NCBI GenBank assembly: GCA_947629515.1
Contig: CANRDY010000003.1
Span: 40,855 to 104,854, forward strand
Source: an uncultured Clostridia bacterium
Lineage (GTDB): Bacteria; Bacillota; Clostridia; Christensenellales; Borkfalkiaceae
Reading direction: 5' to 3'
Length of the DNA: 64,000 nucleotides
The notes under the pieces were generated by a model. That model was not told where the DNA came from, made no database searches, and was given only the letters and a program-made list of their open reading frames with translations. Numbering within the stretch: the first letter of the stretch is position 1; the number at the start of each line of letters is the position of its first letter. This document shows, one piece after another, positions 9,361-17,362 of the stretch. Both the position numbers and the translations under genes were made by a program.

Positions 9361-10385
9361 GCTTTCTCCTTGAACACTTTGCACCCGTAGCCGTCCGTGA
9401 TAACGGTCACCGTGCCGTGGTAGTCGGTTCTGTAAACAGTTTGAGTAAGCCCGTATAACGTCTCGTCGGAAGGGAGCGAACGGGCTTCGCTTATCGATAT
9501 TATTGCCCTTTCGGGCGAAATCAAAAGGAACAGTTCTTCATCCAACGCGCTTTCAACGCCGCTGAACGGAACAAGCACCGTTTTGCAGTCGGTTATGCGC
9601 AGCGGGTTTGAGGCGAAAACGTAACTTCCGCCGTCTATTTTAAGGCGTTCGGCTATACCCGATTGCAACTTTTTATCAGCCCCGCCGAGCAGTAAAAACC
9701 CCTCGTTCAGATATTCCACCCATACCGCCGCGCAAGGCTCTTCATAGCTTTCGGTCGAACCGTCAAAAGAGCCATCGGATAACGTCGGTTCCTGCGTTTC
9801 GGTTTGGGGGACGGTCATAAAAGACGGATTCAGAAAAGTAAAAAGATAGCCGACTTCGGCGTTTATATATCCCTCTCCCTCGGCGCAGTTATAGACGGGA
9901 AGATCTTTTTCTTCGGCGGCTTTGCACAGCGCGCGGTAGGAATCGTTCGAAAGCTCGGTCGCGGGGCAGGGCAGAAAGACCGAGCCGACCTGCTTGTATT
10001 TTATAATTTCGGCAAGACCGCCGCAACGGTTTGCGCCCGTCGAAGCGCACACGAGAAAATCGATTTTGTCTATGCCGCTCGAATTGAGGGTTTTGAGAAG
10101 CGTTAGCTCGTGCGAAAAATCGCCGTTGCCGCCGTCGACTAACAGGGTTTTGCCGTCGGGGAACTCGAAGAGGGTGCAGTCGCCCTCGCCTACGTCGATA
10201 AAGCGGACGCGGGTCTCCCCCGCGGCGGGGCGGTTCACCGAAAAATTTATGTAGGCGTATAAATAGCGCACGGGCACAAAGAGGTTTGCAACGCACAGCG
10301 AGATAACTACGGCTGCCGCAAAACTTATAATTATTATCGCGCTCAATGCGCCCGACGAAATTTTTTTGCGCTTTTTCATACCCAA
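9357..10385 (-). CDS. Membrane-anchored ComEC-type metallo-beta-lactamase protein lacking metal ligands
   Basis: It has an N-terminal signal-anchor (hydrophobic residues about 14-34) followed by a metallo-beta-lactamase fold resembling the extracellular domain of the DNA-uptake protein ComEC. Preserved landmarks are RFIDVGEGDCTLFEFPDGKT, LLVDGG and the C-terminal VYRTDYHGTVTVITDG. The metal-binding motifs are gone. Where HxHxDHxGG is expected the protein has CASTGANRCGG; the usual LLTGD reads LLLGGAD; the usual PHHGS reads PFSGV. It is therefore expected to be a non-hydrolytic binding or structural protein. It is first in the aro operon, with its stop overlapping the aroC start by 4 bp. Function unknown. 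Confidence 0.8.
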   Translation of the reverse strand: MGMKKRKKISSGALSAIIIISFAAAVVISLCVANLFVPVRYLYAYINFSVNRPAAGETRVRFIDVGEGDCTLFEFPDGKTLLVDGGNGDFSHELTLLKTLNSSGIDKIDFLVCASTGANRCGGLAEIIKYKQVGSVFLPCPATELSNDSYRALCKAAEEKDLPVYNCAEGEGYINAEVGYLFTFLNPSFMTVPQTETQEPTLSDGSFDGSTESYEEPCAAVWVEYLNEGFLLLGGADKKLQSGIAERLKIDGGSYVFASNPLRITDCKTVLVPFSGVESALDEELFLLISPERAIISISEARSLPSDETLYGLTQTVYRTDYHGTVTVITDGYGCKVFKEKA

Positions 10386-10449
10386 AGTGCGGCTTTAGCC
10401 CCAAACACGTTTTCGGAAATTTGCAAATAAATATAATTATACAAAATAC

Positions 10450-10478
10450 ATTATACAATAATCAACCGAGAATGTAAA
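10450..10478 (-). promoter_or_regulatory. Sigma-A promoter of the aro operon
   Basis: On the minus strand a -35 TTTACA (10473-10478) is separated by exactly 17 bp from a -10 TATAAT (10450-10455). It lies about 65 bp upstream of the MBL-like gene that heads the shikimate operon. No other good promoter was seen within the operon. Confidence 0.75.
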
Positions 10479-10550
10479 CAGTTTATCCGTTAATGTGCCC
10501 GAAAAATTAAATTAAGTTTGTAAAAAGTACTTCTCCCGCTTCAAAATCGC

Positions 10551-10578
10551 TTGCAAATTTATTTTTATCTGTTATAAT
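10551..10578 (+). promoter_or_regulatory. Sigma-A promoter upstream of tRNA-Thr
   Basis: TTGCAA (10551-10556) and TATAAT (10573-10578) with a 16-bp spacer. The predicted transcript would carry about 130 bases of leader before the tRNA. The leader holds short GGCGCGAAC repeats but no ORF or recognisable regulatory RNA. Confidence 0.6.
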
Positions 10579-10714
10579 TATATAAGCCGATTGAAGCGAA
10601 AGCCGATTTTATCGGGGCGAACCGTGGCGCGAACTATGGCGCGAACCGAGGGTTTTCCTTAAAAGGGGCGGCGATCCTTCCCCACCGCTATGCGGCGCAA
10701 CAAAAATTCAATAT

Positions 10715-10790
10715 GCTACTGTGGCTCAGTTGGTAGAGCAGCTGATTCGTAATCAGCAGGTCGCCGGTTCAAGTCCGGCCAGTAGCTCCA
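10715..10790 (+). tRNA. tRNA-Thr (anticodon CGU)
   Basis: It forms a full cloverleaf of 76 bases with CCA encoded. The acceptor stem GCTACTG pairs with CAGTAGC, the anticodon stem GCTGA pairs with TCAGC, and the loop TTCGTAA gives anticodon CGT, which reads the threonine codon ACG. The T arm is GCCGG/CCGGC around TTCAAGT. Confidence 0.97.
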
Positions 10791-10813
10791 TCGGTGCCGC
10801 AAGGCACGGTTTA

Positions 10814-10842
10814 AAAAGGGTTACTCGAAAGGTAACCCTTTT
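10814..10842 (+). terminator. Intrinsic terminator after tRNA-Thr
   Basis: The 11-bp stem AAAAGGGTTAC/GTAACCCTTTT closes a 7-base loop and is followed by a T-rich tail, 23 bp after the tRNA CCA end. Confidence 0.8.
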
Positions 10843-10905
10843 CCTTTTATGCCTGCGTCCCCTCAGTCGCTGGCTTTCGCAACTTCGTTGCTCGGCTAAT
10901 GCTCC

Positions 10906-10937
10906 AAAAAACACTACCTTAACTCGGTAGTGTTTTT
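10906..10937. terminator. Bidirectional terminator
   Basis: The stem AAAAACACTACC/GGTAGTGTTTTT has a 7-9 base loop. The terminal A and T runs give a T tract on either strand. It can end leftward transcription from the macrodomain gene and back up the tRNA terminator. Confidence 0.85.
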
Positions 10938-11002
10938 ATTTAGATTTATTCGATTTATCAAAAAAAGAGGTCGTGTTTAACGACTGTCATAATAATATTG
11001 AT

Positions 11003-11491
11003 TTAGCCCTTAATGTGTTCAAGAGCGGTCAAATAGGTGCTTTCGTCGTAGAGCACAAGGGTTATGTCTGTTCCCTTTCCGTCGAACGCGCTGAGAGTAT
11101 CTATGGCGACGGTCAGAGCCTCGCCGAGAGGGTAGCCGTAAGCACCCGAGGAGATAAGCGGAAAAGCTATCGACTTAATACCCCTCTCCAGAGCAAGATT
11201 GACCGAATTTTTGTAACAGCTTTCGAGCAACTTCCGCTCCCCGCGGTCGCCGCCGTACCATATCGGACCTACTGTGTGAATGACGTATTTTGCGGGAAGA
11301 TTATAGCCCTTTGTTATTTTTGCTTCGCCCGTGCGGCAACCGTTGAGCGTTTTACATTCCTCCAAAAGTTCCTTTCCCGCCGCTCTGTGAATTGCCCCGT
11401 CGACGCCGCCCCCGCCCAACAGCGAGCTGTTTGCGGCGTTTACTATCGCCTCGACCTTTAATTTTGTTATATCGCCTTTAATAATTTTCAT
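11003..11491 (-). CDS. Macrodomain protein, O-acetyl-ADP-ribose deacetylase-like
   Basis: It is a stand-alone macrodomain of 162 residues, close to the YmdB/MacroD class that hydrolyses O-acetyl-ADP-ribose or removes mono-ADP-ribose. The ligand-binding loop [18 protein letters not shown] (residues 18-35) is complete, including the Asn and Asp used for catalysis in this class. The second loop [12 protein letters not shown] is near residue 107. It is a single-gene unit between the bidirectional terminator and the TetR gene. Target unknown. Confidence 0.93.
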   Translation of the reverse strand: MKIIKGDITKLKVEAIVNAANSSLLGGGGVDGAIHRAAGKELLEECKTLNGCRTGEAKITKGYNLPAKYVIHTVGPIWYGGDRGERKLLESCYKNSVNLALERGIKSIAFPLISSGAYGYPLGEALTVAIDTLSAFDGKGTDITLVLYDESTYLTALEHIKG

Positions 11492-11551
11492 AATTGCACC
11501 CTCGGTTTTATGCGGACAAAATCCGTAATTGTTTACGGTCGGACACCGCCA

Positions 11552-12073
11552 TTATTCGTTAAAGTTTATTGAATCTATAAATATTCGGGAAATTTCTTCC
11601 ACCCCTTCTTTACAGCCGCCGTCGAGCCAAGCCATCGAAACGTTAAAGATCATTCCTGCAAACAGATACGGCTTATAGGCGTTTTCGTCGGGGAATTCCG
11701 ATCTGAACATTTCGGTCATATTCTTATTGAGAAAATCGAGATACAGATATTCCAAATGAGCTTTCTTTATCAGACTTAAATACTCTTTATTCTTCAAAAA
11801 CCTGCCGAAAACGTCGCGCACTATCATTAAATAGTCGTCTTTACACCTCGGATAATAACGCTGTTCGGATAAAAATTCTTTGGTGTTGTGAACAAAGTAG
11901 AACTCTATCACGTCCTCTTTGCGCTTGAAATAGCGGTAAAAGGTCGCTCTGCCCACTCCCGCTTTTTCGGCAATATCGGTAACGCTTATTTTTTCGTACT
12001 CGTATTGGTTCATCAACTTAAAGAGTGCCTGAACTATATAATACCTTGTGTATTCTTCGGGCGCATATTCCAC
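11552..12073 (-). CDS. TetR/AcrR-family transcriptional regulator
   Basis: 173 residues from the chosen GTG start. The helix-turn-helix near residues 29-50 (ISVTDIAEKAGVGRATFYRY) is typical of TetR repressors; the C-terminal ligand domain is unassigned. GTG at 12073 is preferred because CAGGGGGT lies about 10 bases upstream. A GTG 13 codons earlier has no ribosome site. The gene is divergent from a membrane-protein gene at 12260, whose promoter contains an inverted repeat that could be its operator. Confidence 0.87.
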   Translation of the reverse strand: MEYAPEEYTRYYIVQALFKLMNQYEYEKISVTDIAEKAGVGRATFYRYFKRKEDVIEFYFVHNTKEFLSEQRYYPRCKDDYLMIVRDVFGRFLKNKEYLSLIKKAHLEYLYLDFLNKNMTEMFRSEFPDENAYKPYLFAGMIFNVSMAWLDGGCKEGVEEISRIFIDSINFNE

Positions 12074-12147
12074 GATACAAAAACCCCCTGTTTGTTTTAT
12101 TTGCGCGAACACTTTGCGCTGTTGCGTCTCTCAGCCGCTCAAAACGC

Positions 12148-12176
12148 TTGAAATTGCAAAAATCATGTTATATGAT
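12148..12176 (+). promoter_or_regulatory. Sigma-A promoter with candidate TetR operator
   Basis: TTGAAA (12148-12153), a 17-bp spacer and TATGAT (12171-12176) drive the gene at 12260. An inverted repeat ATCAT-GTTAT-ATGAT (12162-12176) ends exactly at the -10 box, where a repressor from the divergent TetR gene could bind. The operator assignment is inference from position and symmetry. Confidence 0.6.
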
Positions 12177-12259
12177 ACACTTGTCTTACGGAAAAGTCAA
12201 CCGAAACGCGCGGCGGGCTGACAAACCGCGGGATAAATAAAATCAAGGAGAAAATCAAA

Positions 12260-12796
12260 ATGCAGGAAAGAGATTTTGTATCATACGAATACAAAACGGT
12301 AACGGCAAAGGCAAAAGACCAAGCCAAGACCTTGGATATGTACGAGGCGTTCGGGTGGGAAGTTACGGGAACTTCGGCTTCGGCTATCGACGGCGTGACC
12401 ATATCGCTTAAACGCGACAGAAAGCAAAACCACAGACAAGAGCTTAATAAACTCGAAAGGCAAGCCGAAGAGACGTTTTGCGAGATAGACCGCTTGCAGA
12501 GGTCGAAAACTATGGGCGCAAGTATATTCGCTTATATCTTCGGAATAGTTGCGGCGTTGGTGCTCGGCGGCGGAATGTGCCTTGTTATGCTCATCGAAAA
12601 CAGTATTCCCGCTCTTGCGGGCGGCATAGTGCTCGGCGTTGCGGGCATTGCGCTGTGCGGAGTAAATTATCTTATTTACCGCAAAATCGCCGAAAAGAAA
12701 ACTAAGGAAGTTTTGCCTATCATCGACCAGACCGAAGAAAAACTTGCCAATATCCTTGAAAAAGGCAACGACTTGCTCAAAGCCGAAGTTATATAA
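12260..12796 (+). CDS. Hypothetical membrane protein with two transmembrane segments
   Basis: 178 residues, not recognised. The N-terminal 55 residues form a soluble part resembling small clostridial domains beginning SYEYKTVTAKAKDQA and ending in an EVTGTS strand. It is followed by a charged helix (60-83), two transmembrane helices (about 88-111 and 117-137) joined by a short loop, and a charged C-terminal helix. An AAGGAG ribosome site precedes the ATG. It is divergent from the TetR regulator and probably its target. No transporter or enzyme motif was found. Confidence 0.75.
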   Translation: MQERDFVSYEYKTVTAKAKDQAKTLDMYEAFGWEVTGTSASAIDGVTISLKRDRKQNHRQELNKLERQAEETFCEIDRLQRSKTMGASIFAYIFGIVAALVLGGGMCLVMLIENSIPALAGGIVLGVAGIALCGVNYLIYRKIAEKKTKEVLPIIDQTEEKLANILEKGNDLLKAEVI

Positions 12797-12874
12797 TATT
12801 TTTTTGGAAAGTCCGATAATGAGAAATATTGTCCGCAAATACAGTCAATTATCATTTGAGCAAAAAAACTGCGG

Positions 12875-12916
12875 CGGCGCAACGGCAAACGGCGACGGCG
12901 CAACGGCAAACGGCGG
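12875..12916. repeat. 21-bp tandem duplication, GC-rich
   Basis: Two near-identical 21-bp units beginning CGGCGCAACGGCAAACGG at 12875 and 12896, followed by diverged GGCGAGCGACAG copies up to about 12958. It lies in the gap between two plus-strand genes and no ORF uses it. Confidence 0.7.
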
Positions 12917-13036
12917 CGAGCGACAGTAAAGACGAGCGACAGTGACGGCGGCGAGCGAGGTTAAAAAAATTACGACCGTGTTTTTCGATTTGAAAGGCAC
13001 GGTCAAAATTTTGGGGGGAAAGTTATATAATAAAGT

Positions 13037-13714
13037 GTGAAGGATAAAAAGAGCGGGAACGCGCCTTTTTTGATTGCCGTGGCGGCGGTCGTAACGGTGA
13101 CCTGCGCCGTGATTTTGACGGCGGTGTGCTCGGCTGGCAAAAAGCTCAACTTTTCGGCTGTGTTCTACTTTGTGTGCTATTCGGTCGAGGACAACGCAGT
13201 TTCGGCCGACTCCCTCTCCTCCGCCCTTGAAAGTTTCGGCGGGGCGGGGTACGTTCTCGAATACGGCGGCGAATTTTACGTTACAGCCTCGTGCTACTAT
13301 TCGCAGAGCGACGCGGATAAAGTCAAAGGTTCGCTCCTTAAAAAGGGGCTGAACTGTTCGACCCTGAAAGCCGAAAGCAAAAGTTATGAAGTTTCGTCGA
13401 TTTTCGGCGGGAACGCGCAACTTTACGAGGGCAACCTTAACACGCTGTTTTCACTTTCGGAGATGTGCTACGAATGTGCGAACGGGCTTGACACGGGCGA
13501 GTACGGCGCGGAAAAGGCGAAAAGCGCGCTCGACGGCGTTAAAAGCGCGTTGAAAGGACTTGAAAGAGCCAACCCCTCGAACTGTTTTTCGGGCGAGCTG
13601 AAAAGGCTGTGCGCCGAGTGCGAGAGCGTTGAAAGCGGGCATGTGCGCGCCTTTTCGATGCGCAAACTGCAAATTGCTATTGCCGATACTATTCTGAATG
13701 TGGACATAGCGTAA
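13037..13714 (+). CDS. Membrane-anchored protein with SPOR-like region
   Basis: 225 residues with a GTG start. Residues about 10-32 form a signal-anchor. The next segment, roughly 40-115, alternates VCYSVEDN, FYVTASCYYSQSDADKVKG and LLKKGLNCSTLK like a peptidoglycan-binding SPOR domain. The rest is helical and Cys/Glu-rich. The ribosome site is poor: a G-run lies 16 or more bases upstream. It precedes a polysaccharide deacetylase, so a cell-wall or spore-envelope role is plausible but not shown. Confidence 0.65.
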   Translation: MKDKKSGNAPFLIAVAAVVTVTCAVILTAVCSAGKKLNFSAVFYFVCYSVEDNAVSADSLSSALESFGGAGYVLEYGGEFYVTASCYYSQSDADKVKGSLLKKGLNCSTLKAESKSYEVSSIFGGNAQLYEGNLNTLFSLSEMCYECANGLDTGEYGAEKAKSALDGVKSALKGLERANPSNCFSGELKRLCAECESVESGHVRAFSMRKLQIAIADTILNVDIA

Positions 13715-13715
13715 C

Positions 13716-13756
13716 GCCGCGCGGCGGGGCGACCCCCGCCGCGCGGCTCTGCTTTT
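13716..13756 (+). terminator. Strong GC hairpin terminator
   Basis: GCCGCGCGGCGGGG pairs with CCCCGCCGCGCGGC around a very short loop, starting 2 bp after the stop of the SPOR-like gene and followed by CTGCTTTTTAA. Confidence 0.8.
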
Positions 13757-13768
13757 TAAAAACGGCGC

Positions 13769-13842
13769 GGACTTATTATAGCGAGCTTATTATAGCGGGC
13801 TTATTTTTAGCGGGCTTATTATAGCGGGCTTATTATAACGGG
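13769..13842. repeat. 14-bp tandem array, about 5 units
   Basis: Units of GCTTATTATAGCGG, some with one substitution or one extra base. It is located between a terminator and the polysaccharide deacetylase gene. It contains no ORF. The TTATTATA cores resemble -10 elements. Confidence 0.8.
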
Positions 13843-13911
13843 CGGCTTGAATTTTTTACCGAAAAGAGAAATTCAAGGAAAAAAGGGCGGGTTTTTGCAC
13901 ACACTGTTTAT

Positions 13912-14589
13912 ATGAACAGAAATGTGCCCGCCATTATGGCGATAATGCTGACGATAGCCATTACGGCTATTTTTATAGGCAACGTGCTCGCCGAACCCGC
14001 CCGCTCTTTTGCGGAGGAAAAGTGCGTTTATCTGACCTTTGACGACGGTCCGAGCGACAGAGTAACGCCCGCCGTGCTCGACGTTCTTAAAGAGGAAAAC
14101 GTAAAGGCGACGTTCTTTATAATCGGTTCGAACGCAAAACGCAGAAAGGACATTCTTAAAAGGGCGTGCGGGGAAGGTCACACCCTTGCCGTCCACTCCT
14201 ACTCGCACGACTACTCCCAAATTTACTCCTCGCCCGAAGCGTTGCTGGCGGATATTCAAAAGTGCAACGAGGTCATCGAGGAAATTACGGGCGAACCCTC
14301 GCGCGTGTACCGCTTCCCCGGCGGAAGTTTTACTGTTGCGCCCGAGCTTAAAAAAGCCGTCACGGACGGCGGGTTCAGATACTTTGACTGGAACGCCTCG
14401 TTCCGCGACAGCGAACTGCCCGACGCCTCGCCCGAGGAGCTGTATAAAAACGCCGTCTCGACCGTGGCGAACCCAAAAAGAGTTGTTATGCTTGCGCACG
14501 ATTCAACAAATAAGAGCGCAACAGCGTGCGCTCTCAAAAAGGTGATTTTGTATTTTAAAGACAGAGGTTACAGCTTCGGAACTCTTTGA
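13912..14589 (+). CDS. Polysaccharide deacetylase (peptidoglycan/chitin deacetylase family)
   Basis: NodB-homology deacetylase, 225 residues with an N-terminal signal segment (about 7-28), so it acts outside the membrane. The catalytic motifs are TFDDGPS (42-48; Asp base and metal Asp), HSYSHD (95-100; two metal histidines), RFPGGS, and the C-terminal LAHD histidine. Length and layout fit PdaA/PdaB-like enzymes acting on peptidoglycan N-acetyl sugars; in a spore former this could serve cortex formation, but the substrate is not evident from sequence. Single-gene unit. Confidence 0.9.
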   Translation: MNRNVPAIMAIMLTIAITAIFIGNVLAEPARSFAEEKCVYLTFDDGPSDRVTPAVLDVLKEENVKATFFIIGSNAKRRKDILKRACGEGHTLAVHSYSHDYSQIYSSPEALLADIQKCNEVIEEITGEPSRVYRFPGGSFTVAPELKKAVTDGGFRYFDWNASFRDSELPDASPEELYKNAVSTVANPKRVVMLAHDSTNKSATACALKKVILYFKDRGYSFGTL

Positions 14590-14753
14590 AATTGTTTCGA
14601 TATGTAACAATTTTTCCCGCAACGCCGTGGTTTTTCCAACATATCGACGGAAATTCTAAGGCGAAGTTTATATGTAAAATCGGGGGTGAAGTTGCCCGTG
14701 CGGGCGAAGTTCCTCTTATGAGCGATACCTTGCGGGCGAAGTTACCGAAAGTT

Positions 14754-15410
14754 TCAGTCGACGCCGTAGGTTTTGCGGTACTCTTTCATTTTGGGAAGGT
14801 ACTCCTTGCCCGCGATGACGCCCTGCTCGATGGCGTCGATAATGTCTGCCATTGTCACTATAGAGTAGACCTTTACGCCGAACTCCTTGTAGACTTCCTG
14901 AACAGCCGAAAGCTCCGATTCAAGCCCGCGTTCCATTCTGTCTACGGAGATTATCATTGCCGCTATCTCGACGTCCGCCGCCTGCCTGAGCTTGGGGAGA
15001 AGCTCTCTGAGAGCCTTGCCCGAGGTCATTACGTCCTCGATTATTATAACGCGTTCGCCGTCGGTGAGCTGTTTGCCCACGAAAAGCCCGCCCTCGCCGT
15101 GGTCCTTTACTTCCTTTCTGTCGAAAGTGTAGTTCATATCCTTGCCGTACATATTGTAGAGCGATACGGCGGTGGTTACCGCAAGGGGTATTCCCTTATA
15201 GGCAGGTCCGACGAGCGTTTGGGCTTCAACGCCGTTTTCGGCTATGCAACGGGCGTAATACGCGCCGAGTTCGGAGAGCTGTGCGCCCGATTTGTAGTTG
15301 CCCGTGTTGATAAAGTAAGGGGCTTTTCTGCCGCTCTTTAAGGTAAATTCGCCGAATTTGAGCACGCCGTTGTCGACCATAAACTTGATGAATTGCTGTT
15401 TGTAAGTCAT
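14754..15410 (-). CDS. pyrE: Orotate phosphoribosyltransferase
   Basis: Transfers ribose-5-phosphate from PRPP to orotate to give OMP. It is 218 residues. The PRPP-binding motif RVIIIEDVMTSGKALRE and the N-terminal FTLKSGRKAPYFINTG orotate-side motif are intact. It is the last gene of the pyr run, 10 bp after pyrD. No clear terminator hairpin was found in the 160 bp that follow. Confidence 0.95.
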   Translation of the reverse strand: MTYKQQFIKFMVDNGVLKFGEFTLKSGRKAPYFINTGNYKSGAQLSELGAYYARCIAENGVEAQTLVGPAYKGIPLAVTTAVSLYNMYGKDMNYTFDRKEVKDHGEGGLFVGKQLTDGERVIIIEDVMTSGKALRELLPKLRQAADVEIAAMIISVDRMERGLESELSAVQEVYKEFGVKVYSIVTMADIIDAIEQGVIAGKEYLPKMKEYRKTYGVD

Positions 15411-15420
15411 TTTATTCTCC

Positions 15421-16332
15421 TTAATTGAGTTTTAACGTATCCACTATCTGGTTGACGTCTTTTATTCCGTGGGCGTCGAGCCACGAATTCATTTCCGAAA
15501 TTATATTCGGCATGGCGTTTGCGTTGGTGAAGTTTGCCGTTCCCACCTGAACGGCGCGCGCTCCCGCCGCCATAAATTCGAGCGCGTCTGTGCCGCTCGT
15601 TATTCCGCCCAAACCTATTACGGGTATTCTGACGGCGTGCGCCGCTTCGTATACCATTCTGAGGGCTATCGGCTTTATACCCGCCCCCGAAACGCCGCCC
15701 GTGTTGTTGGCGATTATGGGCTTGCGCTTTTCGAGGTCTATCGCCATTCCCGTTATGGTGTTTATGAGCGATATGCAGTCCGCCCCGCCCCTTTCTGCCG
15801 CGCGGGCGTTTGCGGGTATGCTTTCGACGTTGGGCGAGAGCTTGACGATAAGCGGCGTTAAAGAGAGCGATTTTTTGGAAATGCGCGTGACCTCTTCGAT
15901 ACTCTCGGGCTTTATGCCGAACGCCATTCCCCCCGCGTGAACGTTGGGGCAAGAGATATTTAGCTCTATCATGTGCACAAGCCCGTCGAGGCGGGCGCAG
16001 ATCTCGCCGTATTCTTCAAGCGTTTTGCCCGCGACGTTGGCGATCACGGTCACGCCCTTTGTCATTAAAAATTTAAGGTCGTTTTTAATGAAGTAGTCGA
16101 CCCCGGGGTTTTGCAAGCCCACGGCGTTCAAAATAACGCTCGAACCCTCGGCTATGCGCGGGACGGGGTTGCCCAACCGCGGTTCGAGGGTCATTCCCTT
16201 TGTGGATATGCCGCCGAGGACGGAGATGTCGTAAAGAAGATTGTATTCCCTTCCGAAGCCGAACGTGCCGCTTGCGGCGATCACGGGATTTTTAAGACGA
16301 ACGCCGCAAATTTCGACGCTTAAATCAGCCAT
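15421..16332 (-). CDS. pyrD: Dihydroorotate dehydrogenase B, catalytic subunit
   Basis: Oxidises dihydroorotate to orotate on FMN. It is 303 residues. The class 1B pattern shows AASGTFGFGREY near the N-terminus, ELNISCPNVHAGG with the catalytic Cys of class 1 enzymes, and GLGGITSGTDALEFMAAGA for FMN phosphate. Class 1B enzymes need the NAD-linked PyrK subunit, encoded just upstream (pyrK stop 16478; 145-bp gap). This indicates NAD as the electron acceptor, fitting an anaerobe. Confidence 0.96.
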   Translation of the reverse strand: MADLSVEICGVRLKNPVIAASGTFGFGREYNLLYDISVLGGISTKGMTLEPRLGNPVPRIAEGSSVILNAVGLQNPGVDYFIKNDLKFLMTKGVTVIANVAGKTLEEYGEICARLDGLVHMIELNISCPNVHAGGMAFGIKPESIEEVTRISKKSLSLTPLIVKLSPNVESIPANARAAERGGADCISLINTITGMAIDLEKRKPIIANNTGGVSGAGIKPIALRMVYEAAHAVRIPVIGLGGITSGTDALEFMAAGARAVQVGTANFTNANAMPNIISEMNSWLDAHGIKDVNQIVDTLKLN

Positions 16333-16477
16333 TTATCGCTCCTTTTTGACCGTGAGGGCGGTCACAGCTTTTCTTGTTGCAGTCGCAGTTTTTCTTTTAA
16401 TGGTCGTAACTTTTCTTTATTATGTTGGCAGTTTTACTTAATATAGTTGAAAATGCGGTCGCGGTTTTTTGTTGCGG

Positions 16478-17239
16478 TCACAGTTTTACGTCTTGTATGG
16501 AAAAGACGGGACCGTCGCGGCAGACTCGGGCGTTAGAGCCGTCTTCGAGGCGGCATACGCACACGAGGCACGCGCCCATTCCGCAGCCCATTCGCTCTTC
16601 GAGCGAGACAAAGCAAGGAATTTTGAACCCCTTTTGGGAGAGTTCGCGCTTTAATACCGAGAGCATTATGGGCGGTCCGCAGGCTATTATTGCCTCGGCT
16701 GGAATATTGTCCGCCTCGCGCAAATACGCTTCGACGGCGTTGCCCTTTGCGCCGTAACTGCCATCGTCGGTGGTGACGGTCAGTTTTTTACAGCCCGAAA
16801 GTTCGTTCAAAAGGCAGACGGCGTTTTTGTTGCGGAAGCCCATATAGCAATAAAAATCTTTTTGGGGGGCGTTTTCGGCAACTGTGCGAATGAGCGGAAA
16901 GATCCCCACACCGCCGCCTATCACCGCAACGCTTTTGTATTCTTCGAGGTCGAACCAATTGCCGAGGGGCAACAGCACTTGCAGTTTTGCGCCCGCGGGG
17001 ACGGTCGAAAGATAACGAGTGCCCCCGCCCTTTACCTGATAGCACAGCGAAATATCCGACCCGTCGACTTTGCATATACCGAGCGGTCGCCTTAAAAGGT
17101 GCTGTCCGTTGCCCGTAGAGAGGTTGGCGAACTGCCCGCCGTGCATCGCGCCCGCGTCCTCGGGCAAAGTGAGGGTTATCATATAGATATTTTCGGCTAT
17201 GCGCTCGTTGCTCTTAACTTCAGAAAGAAGATCTTTCAT
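16478..17239 (-). CDS. pyrK: Dihydroorotate dehydrogenase B, electron-transfer subunit
   Basis: The FAD and [2Fe-2S] subunit passes electrons from PyrD to NAD. It is 253 residues. The FAD-binding barrel includes RRPLGICKVD, the NAD-binding domain has AVIGGGVGIFPL, and the C-terminal cluster motif is CGMGACLVCVC with a further Cys in RVCRDGP. It lies between pyrF and pyrD. Confidence 0.95.
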   Translation of the reverse strand: MKDLLSEVKSNERIAENIYMITLTLPEDAGAMHGGQFANLSTGNGQHLLRRPLGICKVDGSDISLCYQVKGGGTRYLSTVPAGAKLQVLLPLGNWFDLEEYKSVAVIGGGVGIFPLIRTVAENAPQKDFYCYMGFRNKNAVCLLNELSGCKKLTVTTDDGSYGAKGNAVEAYLREADNIPAEAIIACGPPIMLSVLKRELSQKGFKIPCFVSLEERMGCGMGACLVCVCRLEDGSNARVCRDGPVFSIQDVKL

Positions 17240-17362
17240 ACGCTTTCCTTAAAAGTTGCGGTTTTATATTGTTGTTTTTGTTAATGTTTTTGACCACGCC
17301 CGTGGGTGCGGTCTTTTTGACGTGTTGCCAAACAGCAATTAGCTTTTGAGCGGCGGGGCGAT

